Part shown: one piece after another, positions 1-9,150 of the stretch
How positions within the stretch are numbered: position 1 is the stretch's first letter
Layout: every line of letters begins with the position of its first letter
From: Bifidobacterium choladohabitans
GTDB lineage: Bacteria > Actinomycetota > Actinomycetes > Actinomycetales > Bifidobacteriaceae
Assembly (NCBI RefSeq): GCF_016102005.1
Contig: NZ_JACFPL010000003.1
Span: forward strand, 62,001 to 126,000
Direction of reading: 5' to 3'
Length of the DNA: 64,000 bases
Position numbers and translations under genes: made by a program
Notes under the pieces: model-generated
What the model saw: the letters and a program-made list of their open reading frames with translations, nothing else
Told to the model about the DNA's origin: nothing
Database searches by the model: none

Positions 1-339
1 TTCTACGCCGGCAGCCCGGCCCTGACGGTGAACGGTTTCGGCGGGGGAAGGGCCTACTTCGTTGGCACTCCCTTGGACGAGGCCGGCATGGATGCCTTCA
101 TGGATCCCATCATTGACAGCCTGGGGCTCCCTGCGGTCGACACTCCCAAGGACGTCAGCCTTTCCCTCCGCCAATCGGATGATGGGACCCGGTATGCCAT
201 CGTGATCAACTCGGCCCGTTCACCAATTACCGCCGACCTCCCCCTCCTGAAGGGCGGTGAGGACCTCCTGGCCGGCGGCCGGGTGTCTGGCCCACTGGAT
301 CTGCCGCCCTACGGGGTGGCTCTGGTCGCACTGGCCTGA
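1..339 (+). CDS. beta-galactosidase, GH42 family, C-terminal part (5' end outside window)
   Basis: The frame is open from base 1 to a stop at 337-339, so only the last 112 residues are present. The fragment reads like the end of a GH42 beta-galactosidase: a strand with GGGRAYFVGTPLD, followed by a small beta-rich C-terminal domain ending in PPYGVALVALA, the domain that typically closes GH42 enzymes. The catalytic TIM barrel lies outside the window, so activity cannot be judged. GH42 enzymes in bifidobacteria are intracellular and cleave beta-galactosides. The family call rests on the C-terminal domain only. The gene is convergent with the esterase gene, which ends about 90 bases downstream; I see no strong terminator between them. 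Confidence 0.7.
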   Translation, partial: FYAGSPALTVNGFGGGRAYFVGTPLDEAGMDAFMDPIIDSLGLPAVDTPKDVSLSLRQSDDGTRYAIVINSARSPITADLPLLKGGEDLLAGGRVSGPLDLPPYGVALVALA

Positions 340-430
340 CCGGCCGACGGTGAACCTGAGTATCCGGGTCCTGTCATGGCCGGCATCAAGGAGATCCGGG
401 CCAGGATGGAGCCAGGGGTATGGGCGGGAG

Positions 431-1270
431 TCAGGCGGTCGGACCTTCCTGGCCCCTGAAGGTCCGCTTGATCCAGGCGGCCGCGAGACGGGGCCAGATC
501 TGCACGCAGGGTTCGATTCCATTGGTGCCCTGCCAGGCGGTCTCTTCAGTCCCCAGGCCCAGACCGTGGCCTCCGTGGGGGAAGAGGTGGGCTTCCACGC
601 TGACCCCAGCCTGCTTGCATGCTTCTACCAGCATGAGGGTGTTCTCCGGAGGGACCAGGCCATCCTCCATGGTGTGCCAGACGAATACGGGCGGGGTCTT
701 GCTGTCTATGTGCTTCTCGATGGAAACCGCTTCCAGGGCTGCAGGGTCCTCCTTCTTGTCGCCCAGGAGGTGGTCGATGCTCCCCCGGTGTGCGAGGGGG
801 CCGGAGGTGATGACCGGATAACCCAGCATGAGGCCGTCGGGGCGGACGGCGTCGGGGTCATAGCCGTGGGCCCTGAGGTCCTGGTCTCCGGCGGTCGTGG
901 CCAGGTTGGCCGCCAGGTGGCCACCGGCTGAGAAGCCCATGATACTGATGGCCTTGGGGTCCACGTGCCACTGGTCGGCGTGCTCACGGATGCGCTTCAT
1001 GGCTTCGGCCGCCTCGACCAGGGCTGTCGGGTACACGGAGGGCCAGCAGGAATAGCGCAGGACGAAGGCATTGCAACCAGCCGCCAGGAACTGTACGGCG
1101 ATGGGTTCGGCCTCCCTGTCGGAGGTCATCTCATAGCCACCCCCGGGGATGACCAGGACCGATGGGCGGACCCGGTCCGGCACTACCTCCTCGCTGTTGT
1201 CCAGGCTGTAGCCGACGAACTTGGCCCGGCTTCCGTCAATCCCCTCAATCTCCTGTTCAAAATACTGCAT
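431..1270 (-). CDS. alpha/beta-hydrolase esterase (acetylxylan-esterase-like)
   Basis: A 279-residue cytoplasmic alpha/beta-hydrolase without signal peptide. The oxyanion motif PGGGY is near residues 42-46, the nucleophile elbow GFSAGG puts the serine at 114, an acidic residue candidate is Asp203 (MEDGLVP), and the catalytic histidine is in PHGGH (His232 or His235). The order and length fit carbohydrate deacetylases of the BD-FAE/AXE type, which remove acetyl groups from sugars. It lies 76 bases downstream of the GH94 phosphorylase on the same strand, so it is probably co-transcribed and may deacetylate imported oligosaccharides (inference). Substrate is not readable from sequence. Confidence 0.8.
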   Translation of the reverse strand: MQYFEQEIEGIDGSRAKFVGYSLDNSEEVVPDRVRPSVLVIPGGGYEMTSDREAEPIAVQFLAAGCNAFVLRYSCWPSVYPTALVEAAEAMKRIREHADQWHVDPKAISIMGFSAGGHLAANLATTAGDQDLRAHGYDPDAVRPDGLMLGYPVITSGPLAHRGSIDHLLGDKKEDPAALEAVSIEKHIDSKTPPVFVWHTMEDGLVPPENTLMLVEACKQAGVSVEAHLFPHGGHGLGLGTEETAWQGTNGIEPCVQIWPRLAAAWIKRTFRGQEGPTA

Positions 1271-1346
1271 CCGCTCTCATCCTCTTCGATAGTTAGGGCC
1301 CGCAGGCCGTGGCTCATTGTAAATCACCGGATGACCCAGTGTCACT

Positions 1347-3848
1347 TCAGAAGGTCACGGTCACGTCCACCGGATTTTCGCTGGTCTGGGGTGGTACCAT
1401 TCCGCCACTCAGTTCGTGGCCGTCCAGGCTGACCGAACGCCTTCCGGTCCGTTTCATGGAGATCCGATAGGTGACCCCCCTCCAGGTCCTGCCGACGGTC
1501 AGGTCATTGAATTCGGCGGGCAGGTGGGGTTCGATGACCAGTCCGTCCAAGGTGGGCCTGACCCCCAGCAGGTACTGGGAGACATCCACGAAGGACCAGG
1601 CGGCCGTACCTGTCAGCCAGGAGTTCTTTCCTTCGCCGGGGGTGGGGGACTCGGGACCGGCCATCATCTGGCAGTAGACGTAGGGCTCCACCTTGCGGAT
1701 GTCGGACTTCTCCTCCAGGTAGGCCGGGCAGGTACGCCTGTAGACCGCGAAGGCCTCCTCGTCATCGCCGACCATGGCGTTGGCTATGGAGATCCAGGGG
1801 TTGACGTGGCAGAAGATGCCGCCGTTCTCCTTGTACCCCCTGGGATAGGAGGAGATCTCGCCCAGTTCGATCCGGTAGGTGGAATAGGCGGGGGCCAGGA
1901 TGGCCGTACCCCAGGAGGAGGTCAGCCTCTCCTTGACCGAGGTCAGGGCCTGTCGGGCCTTGCCGTCATCGAGACCGATACCGGCCATCACACACATCCC
2001 CTGGGGTTCGATGTAGATCTGTCCCTCGGTGTCGGCGTGGGAACCGACAGGACGGGAGTAAGCGTCGTAGGCCCTGAGGAACCACTGGCCGTCCCAGCCG
2101 GCCTCCTCCACGGCATGGGTCATCTTTTCGATGGCCTGGCGGACCGAGGCGGTCTCCTGGGCCACAGCATCCCTGGCCATCCCGCAATCCGTCCCGTAAT
2201 GGTCCAGGATGTCGGCGTAGTGGCCGGCGTAGAGGACGAACATGCCTCCGATCAGGACCGACTCGGCCACACCTGTGTCATTGTTTTCTACGGTCTGGAA
2301 ACTCTCTCCCGGTGTATCGGAGAAGCAGTTGAGGTCAAGGCAGTCGTTCCAGTCGGCCCGTCCGATCAGGGGGAGGTCATGCGGGCCCAGGTGGTTCATC
2401 GTGAACCCGATCGACCGGTGCAGGTGCTCCAGGAGGGGTTTCTCGGTCCCCTCCACATTGTTGAAGGGGACGGGCTCCTCCAGGATGGAGGAATCCCCGG
2501 TCTCGGCCAGGTAGGCGTAGGTGCCGGCCACCAGCCAGAGAGGGTCGTCGTTGAAGCCGCCGCCGATGTCGGCGTTCCCCCTCTTGGTCAGGGGCTGGTA
2601 CTGGTGCCAGGCCGACCCATCCTCCAGCTGGGTTGAGGCGATGTCGATGATGCGCTGACGGGCGCGGTCGGGGATCAGGTGGACAAAGCCCAGGAGGTCC
2701 TGGTTGGAGTCGCGGAAGCCCATTCCCCTCCCCGTGCCTGACTCGAAATAGGAGGCCGAGCGCGAGAGGTTGAAGGTGACCATGCACTGGTACTGGTGCC
2801 AGATGTTAACCATTCGATCCAGGCGGGGGTCGCCGCTGTCCAGGGTGAACCGGCCCAGGATGGCGGTCCAGTAGGCCTTGAGATCAGCGAAGGCCTGGTC
2901 GACCTGGTCGTCACTCCTGAAGCGGTCGAAGAGGGCGTGCGCGGGCCCCTTGTTGATGATTCCCACCTTGGAAGGGTCATCGGGGTCCTCCCACTTGTCT
3001 TCCTTGGGCAGCTGGACATAGCCCAGGATGAATACCAGGCTCTCCTCCTGGCCGGGATCCAGGGACAGCCTGACCCTGTTGGCGGCTATGGGGAACCAAC
3101 CGTGTGCCACGGAGTTGCGGGCCCTGCCCTCGGTGATGGCTTCGGGGGTGTCCCAGCCGTTGAACTTACCCAGGAACTCGTCCCTGCTGGTGTCGAACCC
3201 GCAGGTGGGCCGGTTGACCCCGAAGAAGGCGTAATGGTCCCGGCGTTCCTTGTACTCGGTCTTGTGATAGACAATGGTGGCTTCCGGGCCCTGCTCTACC
3301 TCCACTTCGCCTGTAGACAGATTGCGCTGGAAGTTGCTGGAGTCGTCCACGGCGTTCCACAGGCACCACTCCACGCAGCCGGTCACATCCAGGAGGATGG
3401 GGGAGTCGGTGGTGTTCCTGATTTTTAGACGGTTGATTTCGGCATCGGCATCCACGGGAACGAAGGCGGTCATGACCGTATCGATCCCCTTGTAGGAGGA
3501 TTCGAAGATGGTGTATCCGGTCCCCTGGCGGCAGCTGTACCGGTCCAGGGGAGTCCTTGAGGGCAGGAAGGTGGGCGACCATGTGGCCAGGGGGGCGGAC
3601 TCTGGGTTGTCCCGATCCATAAGGCTCAGGTAGTAGTTGCGGCTGCCGTTGTCGGCTGGTACCCCGTTGTAGCGGTAGCGGGTTATCCTCTGGAGCTTGG
3701 CGTCCTTATAGAAGGAATAGCCGCCGCCTGTGTTGGAGATGAGGGAGAAGAAGTCCTGGTTGCCCAGATAGTTGATCCAGGGCAACGGGGTGGCGGGTGT
3801 GTCGATGACATACTCTCTGGCTGCGTCGTCAAAATGACCGTATTGCAT
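1347..3848 (-). CDS. GH94 cellobiose/cello-oligosaccharide phosphorylase
   Basis: An 833-residue protein, the usual size for GH94 cellobiose phosphorylase. It opens with the beta-sandwich region (NTGGGYSFYKDAKLQRITRYRYN is the family's recognisable N-terminus, residues 39-61), has the substrate segment GRGMGFRDSNQDLLG (373-387) and the ADWNDCLDLNCFSD segment at 498-511, where Asp502 should be the general acid. GH94 enzymes use phosphate to split a beta-glucosyl disaccharide into glucose 1-phosphate and free sugar in the cytoplasm, saving ATP. No signal peptide is seen. It is divergent from a TetR gene and near a GH1 beta-glucosidase, consistent with beta-glucoside use. Cellobiose is the best guess; laminaribiose or longer chains cannot be excluded. 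Confidence 0.85.
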   Translation of the reverse strand: MQYGHFDDAAREYVIDTPATPLPWINYLGNQDFFSLISNTGGGYSFYKDAKLQRITRYRYNGVPADNGSRNYYLSLMDRDNPESAPLATWSPTFLPSRTPLDRYSCRQGTGYTIFESSYKGIDTVMTAFVPVDADAEINRLKIRNTTDSPILLDVTGCVEWCLWNAVDDSSNFQRNLSTGEVEVEQGPEATIVYHKTEYKERRDHYAFFGVNRPTCGFDTSRDEFLGKFNGWDTPEAITEGRARNSVAHGWFPIAANRVRLSLDPGQEESLVFILGYVQLPKEDKWEDPDDPSKVGIINKGPAHALFDRFRSDDQVDQAFADLKAYWTAILGRFTLDSGDPRLDRMVNIWHQYQCMVTFNLSRSASYFESGTGRGMGFRDSNQDLLGFVHLIPDRARQRIIDIASTQLEDGSAWHQYQPLTKRGNADIGGGFNDDPLWLVAGTYAYLAETGDSSILEEPVPFNNVEGTEKPLLEHLHRSIGFTMNHLGPHDLPLIGRADWNDCLDLNCFSDTPGESFQTVENNDTGVAESVLIGGMFVLYAGHYADILDHYGTDCGMARDAVAQETASVRQAIEKMTHAVEEAGWDGQWFLRAYDAYSRPVGSHADTEGQIYIEPQGMCVMAGIGLDDGKARQALTSVKERLTSSWGTAILAPAYSTYRIELGEISSYPRGYKENGGIFCHVNPWISIANAMVGDDEEAFAVYRRTCPAYLEEKSDIRKVEPYVYCQMMAGPESPTPGEGKNSWLTGTAAWSFVDVSQYLLGVRPTLDGLVIEPHLPAEFNDLTVGRTWRGVTYRISMKRTGRRSVSLDGHELSGGMVPPQTSENPVDVTVTF

Positions 3849-4260
3849 GTTCTCCCTATCCTCAATGCGACCTTGGCCCAGCCCGTCGGGTTGGGGCCAG
3901 GTGGGCAGGCCGTAGGCGACCCTTCAGGACTGTCCAGGGGCGTCACAACCCCTTGAAAGCAGCAGTGTCCTGCCGGAATAGCTGCCGGAGTCGTACCCCG
4001 CTCCGGGAAGGACAGCCAAGGCTTGCGACCCGCGTTTGTATTATCGTTTGACTAAGATGATAGCATTCATTGATAAACCTATAGATAAGCGTGTGCGGAT
4101 TTCCTATAATGGTTGAATTCATGCGGCGACCAACAGGCCCGAACTCCGAAGATTGGGCACGTCGGAGCCGCCTGCAGTCATGATGGGGACCCGCAAGGGC
4201 GGGTGGCAACTCCAGGGACAGGGTCCCATCGCCCGCCAGGTGCCTGAGTAAAGGGGGTTC
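3849..4260. promoter_or_regulatory. Divergent promoter region between GH94 and TetR genes
   Basis: This 412-base stretch has no convincing gene. Its centre is AT-rich (about 4035-4100) in contrast to its surroundings. On the plus strand TTGACT (4048-4053) and TGATAA (4071-4076) are spaced by 17 bases, a possible sigma-70 type promoter for the TetR gene. A degenerate copy of the arabinan-locus box (TATTATCGTTTGAC, 4039-4052) overlaps it. The repeated GATA elements nearby could be a TetR-type operator, but I see no long perfect palindrome. Confidence 0.45.
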
Positions 4261-5163
4261 ATGACTGGCGTAGATGATTGGAACCAGTACCGGGCCGGCA
4301 GGAAGGTCACCGGATCCGGTCCGATGGGCGGGTCCACTTTCTCGGAGAACCCCCGTGCCCGTCAGGTCTTTACCGGCAAGGGATTCACACGGCGTAAGCG
4401 GATGACCGCCGATGAACGCAGGGACCAGATTGTCAAGGCAGCCGTCAAGGTGATTGCCGCCAAGGGCTTTTGGGGGATGTCCCTGCAGGACGTGGCCGAT
4501 CAGGTGGGCATCACCGAGGCCGCCCTCTACCATTACATCGACTCCAAGAACGACCTGTTCAGCATGGTCATGGAGCAGGCCTATGACTCCCCTGAGGCCG
4601 ACGAATTCATCTACAAGACCTGTACGGGGACGGATGCGGATGGACACAACCTCCTCTTCTTCCCCCGATTCTGCGCCAACAACGTCATTTTCAATGCCCG
4701 CAGGCCGGAGATGGTCAAGCTCTTCTCCATCCTGAACGGGGAGGCCCTCAGCCCCTCACACCCGGCCCACCGCTATTTCATAGGCCGCAACCAGAAGTTC
4801 TGGCAGACCATCAAGTCACTGAACTGGTGCCTGCCCAGAGGATACGACCTGGACCGCTTCCACCACATGTGGATGCTGTGCATGTCGGCCATGGATGGCC
4901 TGCAATACCGCTGGCTGGCTGACGGGTCAGCCGACCTGGTGGCCGAGTGGCTCGCCTTCTCCGACGAGCTTTTCCCCCAGGAGAAGTGGCATGGGTTCAT
5001 GGACCCTAGTGACATCGATCCGGATTCCGAAGTCTGCCTGGCTTCCTACGGCCTTATCACGGGTGGGGAGCAGGCGGTTCAGGACCGGCAGCCTCGGTCA
5101 GACGACCCCTGTGATGGGACAACGGCTACCGGGGGCGTCCACCGGCCGGAAGACAGCAAATGA
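4261..5163 (+). CDS. TetR family transcriptional regulator
   Basis: The 300-residue product carries a TetR DNA-binding domain: helix 1 starts near ADERRDQIVKAA (50-61) and the helix-turn-helix spans MSLQDVADQVGITEAALYHY (73-92). The C-terminal two thirds is a ligand-binding helical domain with no recognisable effector motif. It is longer than most TetR proteins (about 200 residues) because of a basic 47-residue N-terminal extension and a polar tail of about 30 residues. The start at 4261 has a G-rich AAAGGGGG just upstream; an internal ATG at 4402 would give a conventional N-terminus. It lies 53 bases before the GH1 gene and is divergent from GH94, so it probably controls both. Confidence 0.85.
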   Translation: MTGVDDWNQYRAGRKVTGSGPMGGSTFSENPRARQVFTGKGFTRRKRMTADERRDQIVKAAVKVIAAKGFWGMSLQDVADQVGITEAALYHYIDSKNDLFSMVMEQAYDSPEADEFIYKTCTGTDADGHNLLFFPRFCANNVIFNARRPEMVKLFSILNGEALSPSHPAHRYFIGRNQKFWQTIKSLNWCLPRGYDLDRFHHMWMLCMSAMDGLQYRWLADGSADLVAEWLAFSDELFPQEKWHGFMDPSDIDPDSEVCLASYGLITGGEQAVQDRQPRSDDPCDGTTATGGVHRPEDSK

Positions 5164-5216
5164 CCGCAAGCGCGTAAAGCGCCATGGACATGGAAGCAAC
5201 GAAAGAAAGGATTGGC

Positions 5217-6656
5217 ATGGGCCAAGAGAGTAAGTTCATCTTCCCCTCCGATTTCACCTGGGGGACGGCCACTGCTGCCTTCCAGGTGGAAGGGGCGGCA
5301 CATGAGGACGGCAGGACGGATTCCATCTGGGACACATATTGTGCCCAACCGGGCGTGGTCGTCGACGGGTCCAACGGTGACGTGGCCTGCGATCAGTATC
5401 ACCGCTATCCGGAGGACATAGCCCTGATGAAGCAGATGGGTGTTGGCGCCTACCGCATGTCCATATCCTGGTCCCGCATTTTCCCCATGGCCGGTGGTCC
5501 GGTGAACCAGGCCGGGCTGGACCACTACCTGAGGGTCCTTGATATGCTGCGCGACAATGAGATCAGGCCCATCGTCACCCTATACCACTGGGACCTTCCC
5601 CAGTACCTACAGGATGCAGGTGGCTGGCCCAGCAGGGACACAGCCCTCCGCTTCGGCGACTACGCCTCCGCCTTGGCCGCTTCCTTCGGCGACCGGGTGG
5701 ATACCTGGACCACCTTGAATGAGCCCTGGTGCGCGGCCTATTTGGGTTATGGGAACGGTGCCCACGCCCCCGGGATCAAGGACTACGACCAGGCCCTGGC
5801 CGCCGTCCACCATCTGAACCTGGCCCATGGACTGGCCTGCCAGGCCATCAGGGCCCAGGTCGGGCAGGATGCCCGGCTTTCGGTCACCCTCAACCTTCAG
5901 GTTACCCGGGCGGCCTCGGACAGCCAGGAGGACCGTGCCGCCAAGAAGAGGGCCGACCTCTTCGCCAACGAGGTCTTCCTGGCCCCCATGCTGGAGGGTG
6001 CTTATCCGGAAGGTGTCAGTCAGGCGGCGGGGGAGGATACCGACTGGCGTTTCGTGCGGGACGGTGACCTGGAGACCATCCATCAGCCCCTTGACGTCCT
6101 GGGATTGAACTACTACGCCACCACCTATGTAAAGGCCAGGAGGGCTGATGACGAATCCGTCGATGCCTCGGTCGGCCCTGAGGGCAAGCTGGTCGATCGC
6201 CATGCCAACGCCATGCCAGCCCAGGAGGGCGTGGAAGGGCAGGCCCCGCAGGGAGAGCTGACGGGAATGGGCTGGAACCAGGAGCCCCAGGGCTTGACCG
6301 ATGTACTGGTCGAGCTGGGCCGACGTTTCCCTGACATGGAACTCATGGTGACCGAGAACGGCTCCGCCTGGGATGACCAGGTCAGTCAGGATCCGGACGC
6401 ACCCGGCGGGAAGATCGTTCACGACCCCAAGCGGGTGGCCTATCTGGAAGAGCATGTCAAAGCCGTGGCCAGGGCCATCCAGGCCGGGTCCCGGGTGACC
6501 GGCTACTTCGCCTGGTCCCTGTTGGACAATTTTGAGTGGGCCCTGGGCTACACCAAGCGCTTTGGGCTGATCAGGGTCGACTATGACACCCAGGAGCGGA
6601 TCTGGAAGGATTCAGGAAGGCGCTACTCCCGGATTGTTCAGGCCAATGCCATCTGA
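5217..6656 (+). CDS. GH1 beta-glucosidase
   Basis: A cytoplasmic 479-residue GH1 glycosidase. All hallmarks are present: N-terminal FTWGTATAAFQVEGA, acid/base glutamate in TLNEPW (Glu169 from this start), nucleophile in VTENG (Glu380), and the C-terminal WSLLDNFEWALGY that binds the glucose in subsite -1. The start at 5217 is chosen because GAAAGAAAGG lies 6 bases upstream; an ATG at 5184 in frame lacks a ribosome site. The enzyme should hydrolyse beta-glucosides such as cellobiose or plant aryl-glucosides. It follows the TetR gene by 53 bases. A degraded relative of its last 31 codons lies at 12186-12281. Confidence 0.92.
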   Translation: MGQESKFIFPSDFTWGTATAAFQVEGAAHEDGRTDSIWDTYCAQPGVVVDGSNGDVACDQYHRYPEDIALMKQMGVGAYRMSISWSRIFPMAGGPVNQAGLDHYLRVLDMLRDNEIRPIVTLYHWDLPQYLQDAGGWPSRDTALRFGDYASALAASFGDRVDTWTTLNEPWCAAYLGYGNGAHAPGIKDYDQALAAVHHLNLAHGLACQAIRAQVGQDARLSVTLNLQVTRAASDSQEDRAAKKRADLFANEVFLAPMLEGAYPEGVSQAAGEDTDWRFVRDGDLETIHQPLDVLGLNYYATTYVKARRADDESVDASVGPEGKLVDRHANAMPAQEGVEGQAPQGELTGMGWNQEPQGLTDVLVELGRRFPDMELMVTENGSAWDDQVSQDPDAPGGKIVHDPKRVAYLEEHVKAVARAIQAGSRVTGYFAWSLLDNFEWALGYTKRFGLIRVDYDTQERIWKDSGRRYSRIVQANAI

Positions 6657-6750
6657 GAGGGCTCTGATACCGATTGGTCTGCGGTCGGCAACGGCTCCGC
6701 ATGCGATCTGTGGGCCGCACCACCGATCCTGAACATTTAATCAGGTTGAT

Positions 6751-6790
6751 CATGCAGGCAGGGGAGGGGGTGACTCTCCCCGCCGGCATG
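6751..6790 (+). terminator. Hairpin downstream of GH1, candidate terminator
   Basis: CATGC (6751-6755) pairs with GCATG (6786-6790) and GGGGAG (6761-6766) pairs with CTCCCC (6776-6781). It lies about 95 bases after the GH1 stop. There is no clear T-run, so termination efficiency is uncertain. Confidence 0.35.
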
Positions 6791-6967
6791 ATTGAAGTTT
6801 CCTGATTTCCGAACCCCCTCATATCCAGCTTGGTTGCCACATGTGAATTCATCGGAGCCCACAAGGAATCGGTAGGGCCGTCCACAGGGGCAGACAAGAC
6901 AGGGAGACCGGGACGATGGGGCCCAGGATGATCGTGCACCAGCGTCAATAGGCGGTTTTGGACCGAA

Positions 6968-6996
6968 TTGACAATTTTTACAACGATAGATAAACT
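6968..6996 (+). promoter_or_regulatory. Importer promoter with LacI-type operator in the spacer
   Basis: TTGACA (6968-6973) and TAAACT (6991-6996) are spaced by exactly 17 bases, a near-consensus promoter for the operon starting at 7092. Between them lies TTACAACGATAGAT (6978-6991), which matches the palindromic box TTNYAWCGTTRNAA found at five promoters of the arabinan locus, with two deviations in the right half. A repressor bound there would block RNA polymerase directly. Confidence 0.65.
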
Positions 6997-7091
6997 TGCG
7001 TTGTCATGACGGCACAGTTGCCGGCTGTGGATTCCCCCAGGTTCAAGGATTGAGCCGGATGGGAGCGAAACTAGTCATAGAAGGGCTGAGC

Positions 7092-8105
7092 ATGAACGGA
7101 ACCGATGCAGAAGTCGACCGTCAGGTCAAGACTTCCGGTAAAACCGCGCGCCTCGCCTCCTCCAAACCCGCCAAGGCACATAAGGTCCTTTCGTCGCGGG
7201 GGGGGGGGTATAAATCTTCCCTGAAGCGCTGTTGGCCCTTATGGGTCATGGTGCTTCCAGCCATGCTGTTCGTGGCCGTATTCAACTACGGCCCTATGTA
7301 CGGCATTCAACTGGCGTTCAGGAAGTATGATTTTACCAAGGGCCTCACCGGAGGCGACTGGGTGGGCTTCCAGTATTTCAAGCAGTTCTTCGCCTCACCT
7401 ATGTTCAAGCCCCTCATGGTCAACACGATCAGGATCAGTCTGTGGACTCTGGTCATGGGCTTCATCGCCCCCATCATCCTGGCTCTCCTGATCAACCAGA
7501 TCCATTCCACCAAGGTCAAGAGCTTCGTACAGACCATCACCTACATGCCGCACTTCATATCTACGGTGGTGATTGTGGCCATGATCAACCTCTTCCTGAC
7601 CCCCTCCACAGGTCTGCTCACCCGTTTCCTCTCCTTCCTCCACGTCGACAACGCCAACTTCATGGGCAATCCCAGCACCTTTACGCCCATCTACTGGATC
7701 AGCGAGGTCTGGCAGCATATGGGCTGGAACTCGATTATCTACCTGGCCGCCCTCAGTTCGGTCGACGTGGCCCTCTACGAGGCAGCCAAGATGGACGGGG
7801 CAGGCCGTTTTCAGCTTATTCGTTACATCGATATACCTGCCATCATGCCCACGGCCGGCGTCCTCCTGATCCTGAACATGGGCGGTGTGCTCAACGTAGG
7901 CTTCGAAAAGGTCTTCCTCATGCAGAACACCCTGAACCTGCCAGCCTCCGAGGTCATATCGACCTACACCTACAAGATCGGCATCCTGCAGAATCAATTC
8001 TCGTATTCCACAGCCATCGGCCTGTTCAACATGCTCATCAACTTCGTCTTCCTGGTCATCGCCAATCAGATCTCCAGGAGGGTGTCTCACACCGGCATCT
8101 TCTGA
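7092..8105 (+). CDS. Sugar ABC transporter permease, LplB type (contains poly-G tract)
   Basis: A 337-residue inner-membrane permease of the LplB/YtcP family with about six hydrophobic segments, the first after residue 50 (WPLWVMVLPAMLFVAVF). The cytoplasmic EAA loop that docks the ATPase reads LYEAAKMDGAGRFQLIRYI. The start at 7092 is preceded by AAGGG six bases upstream. An unusual 11-G homopolymer (7198-7208) encodes Gly-Gly-Gly around residue 37, in the variable cytoplasmic N-terminus before the first membrane helix; loss or gain of one G would frameshift the gene. It forms an operon with the second permease, a YesL-like protein and a binding protein, with no ATPase gene. Substrate is unknown; LplB-type systems usually carry oligosaccharides. 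Confidence 0.88.
   Translation: MNGTDAEVDRQVKTSGKTARLASSKPAKAHKVLSSRGGGYKSSLKRCWPLWVMVLPAMLFVAVFNYGPMYGIQLAFRKYDFTKGLTGGDWVGFQYFKQFFASPMFKPLMVNTIRISLWTLVMGFIAPIILALLINQIHSTKVKSFVQTITYMPHFISTVVIVAMINLFLTPSTGLLTRFLSFLHVDNANFMGNPSTFTPIYWISEVWQHMGWNSIIYLAALSSVDVALYEAAKMDGAGRFQLIRYIDIPAIMPTAGVLLILNMGGVLNVGFEKVFLMQNTLNLPASEVISTYTYKIGILQNQFSYSTAIGLFNMLINFVFLVIANQISRRVSHTGIF
7198..7208 (+). repeat. Homopolymeric tract of 11 G inside the permease gene
   Basis: An uninterrupted run of 11 G near codons 36-39 of the permease gene. Such tracts are prone to slipped-strand mispairing. It sits before the first membrane segment, so a one-base change would remove the whole protein. Confidence 0.9.
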
Positions 8106-8124
8106 GGGGGAGGAAGACAACAAA

Positions 8125-9063
8125 ATGGAAAACACGCAAGACATGGCACGCTCCGGGGCCCGCAGGGTCAGACGGCTTATCGGGGGGAAGACGCTGGGAG
8201 ACTGGCTGGCTGACCTGATCATCGTCCTCATCCTGCTGCTGATAGTGGCCTCCATCCTCTACCCAATCTGGTTCATCATCATCGCTTCGGTCTCTGATCA
8301 GACCCTGGTCAACACAGGCCAGGTCACCTGGATTCCCAAAGGCATTTCGGCCTACGGCTTCCAGCAGATTCTCGGGGATGACAGGATCTGGAACGGCTAC
8401 CGGAATACGTTGATCTACACTGTGGCAGGCACCGTCTTGAACCTGGTGGTCACCATGCCGGCGGCCTTCGCCCTCTCCCGGCCCGAGTTCAAGTGGCGCC
8501 GCCTGATCATGCTCTTCTTCACGATTACCATGTTCGTCAACGGCGGTCTGATCCCGACCTACCTCCTCTACAAACAGCTTGGTCTCCTGGACTCCTGGGC
8601 GGTCTTCGTCATTCCCCAGGCCCTGAATGTCTATAACCTGATCATCGCCCGGTCCTTCTTCGAGAGCTCCATCCCCGAGGACCTCCACGATGCCGCTCAG
8701 ATCGACGGGGTGGGGTACTTCCGCTACTTTACGCGGATCGTCATCCCCCTGAGTTCCGCCATCATCGCCGTCATCGGCCTGTATTACCTGGTGCAGCACT
8801 GGAATGACTTCTTCACCGGCTTGGTCTACATACGCACCTACGACAAGCAACCCCTGCAGATCGTCCTGCGTGACATCCTCCTGTCCAACCAGGCTTTCCA
8901 GGGGGGGTCGGGCTCGACGGCCGGTGCCGGATACGGGCAGGAGTTCGCCGACCAGATCAAATACGGGGTGATCATCGTCTCCACCCTCCCTCTCCTGGTC
9001 ATCTACCCCTTCATACAGAAGTACTTCAACAAGGGGGTCATGATTGGGGCGATCAAAGGCTGA
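8125..9063 (+). CDS. Sugar ABC transporter permease, LplC/YtcP type
   Basis: A 312-residue permease, partner of the one encoded 19 bases upstream. Hydrophobic segments are at about residues 32-55, 95-120, 130-155, 160-185, 210-230 and 275-295. The EAA motif is present as LHDAAQIDGVGYFRYFTRIV. A purine-rich GGGGGAGGAAG lies about 10 bases before the ATG. The C-terminus ends in FNKGVMIGAIKG, characteristic of this permease subgroup. Together the two permeases form the channel for the solute delivered by the lipoprotein encoded at 9919. The ATPase must come from elsewhere in the genome (shared MsiK-type ATPases are known in actinobacteria). Confidence 0.9.
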   Translation: MENTQDMARSGARRVRRLIGGKTLGDWLADLIIVLILLLIVASILYPIWFIIIASVSDQTLVNTGQVTWIPKGISAYGFQQILGDDRIWNGYRNTLIYTVAGTVLNLVVTMPAAFALSRPEFKWRRLIMLFFTITMFVNGGLIPTYLLYKQLGLLDSWAVFVIPQALNVYNLIIARSFFESSIPEDLHDAAQIDGVGYFRYFTRIVIPLSSAIIAVIGLYYLVQHWNDFFTGLVYIRTYDKQPLQIVLRDILLSNQAFQGGSGSTAGAGYGQEFADQIKYGVIIVSTLPLLVIYPFIQKYFNKGVMIGAIKG

Positions 9064-9150
9064 CCGCACCGGACCGTCCTACTGACGGGGAGCAAAGACA
9101 GGTCGGATATGGGCCGGACAGTCATGGCTGTACCCGGGAAAGGAGGAAGC

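Larger units (their letters stand above)
6657..7091. other. Intergenic region between GH1 and importer operon
   Basis: No gene is seen in these 435 bases. They hold a GC-rich hairpin at 6751-6790 just after GH1 and a promoter with an overlapping operator at 6968-6996, each listed separately. In-frame ATG codons at 6996 and 7059 belong to the importer's reading frame, but the ribosome site favours 7092. Confidence 0.5.

Noticed and set aside
3943-4647. Minus-strand frame across the TetR promoter region
   Set aside because: It overlaps the AT-rich promoter and the 5' half of the TetR gene, and its translation resembles nothing.
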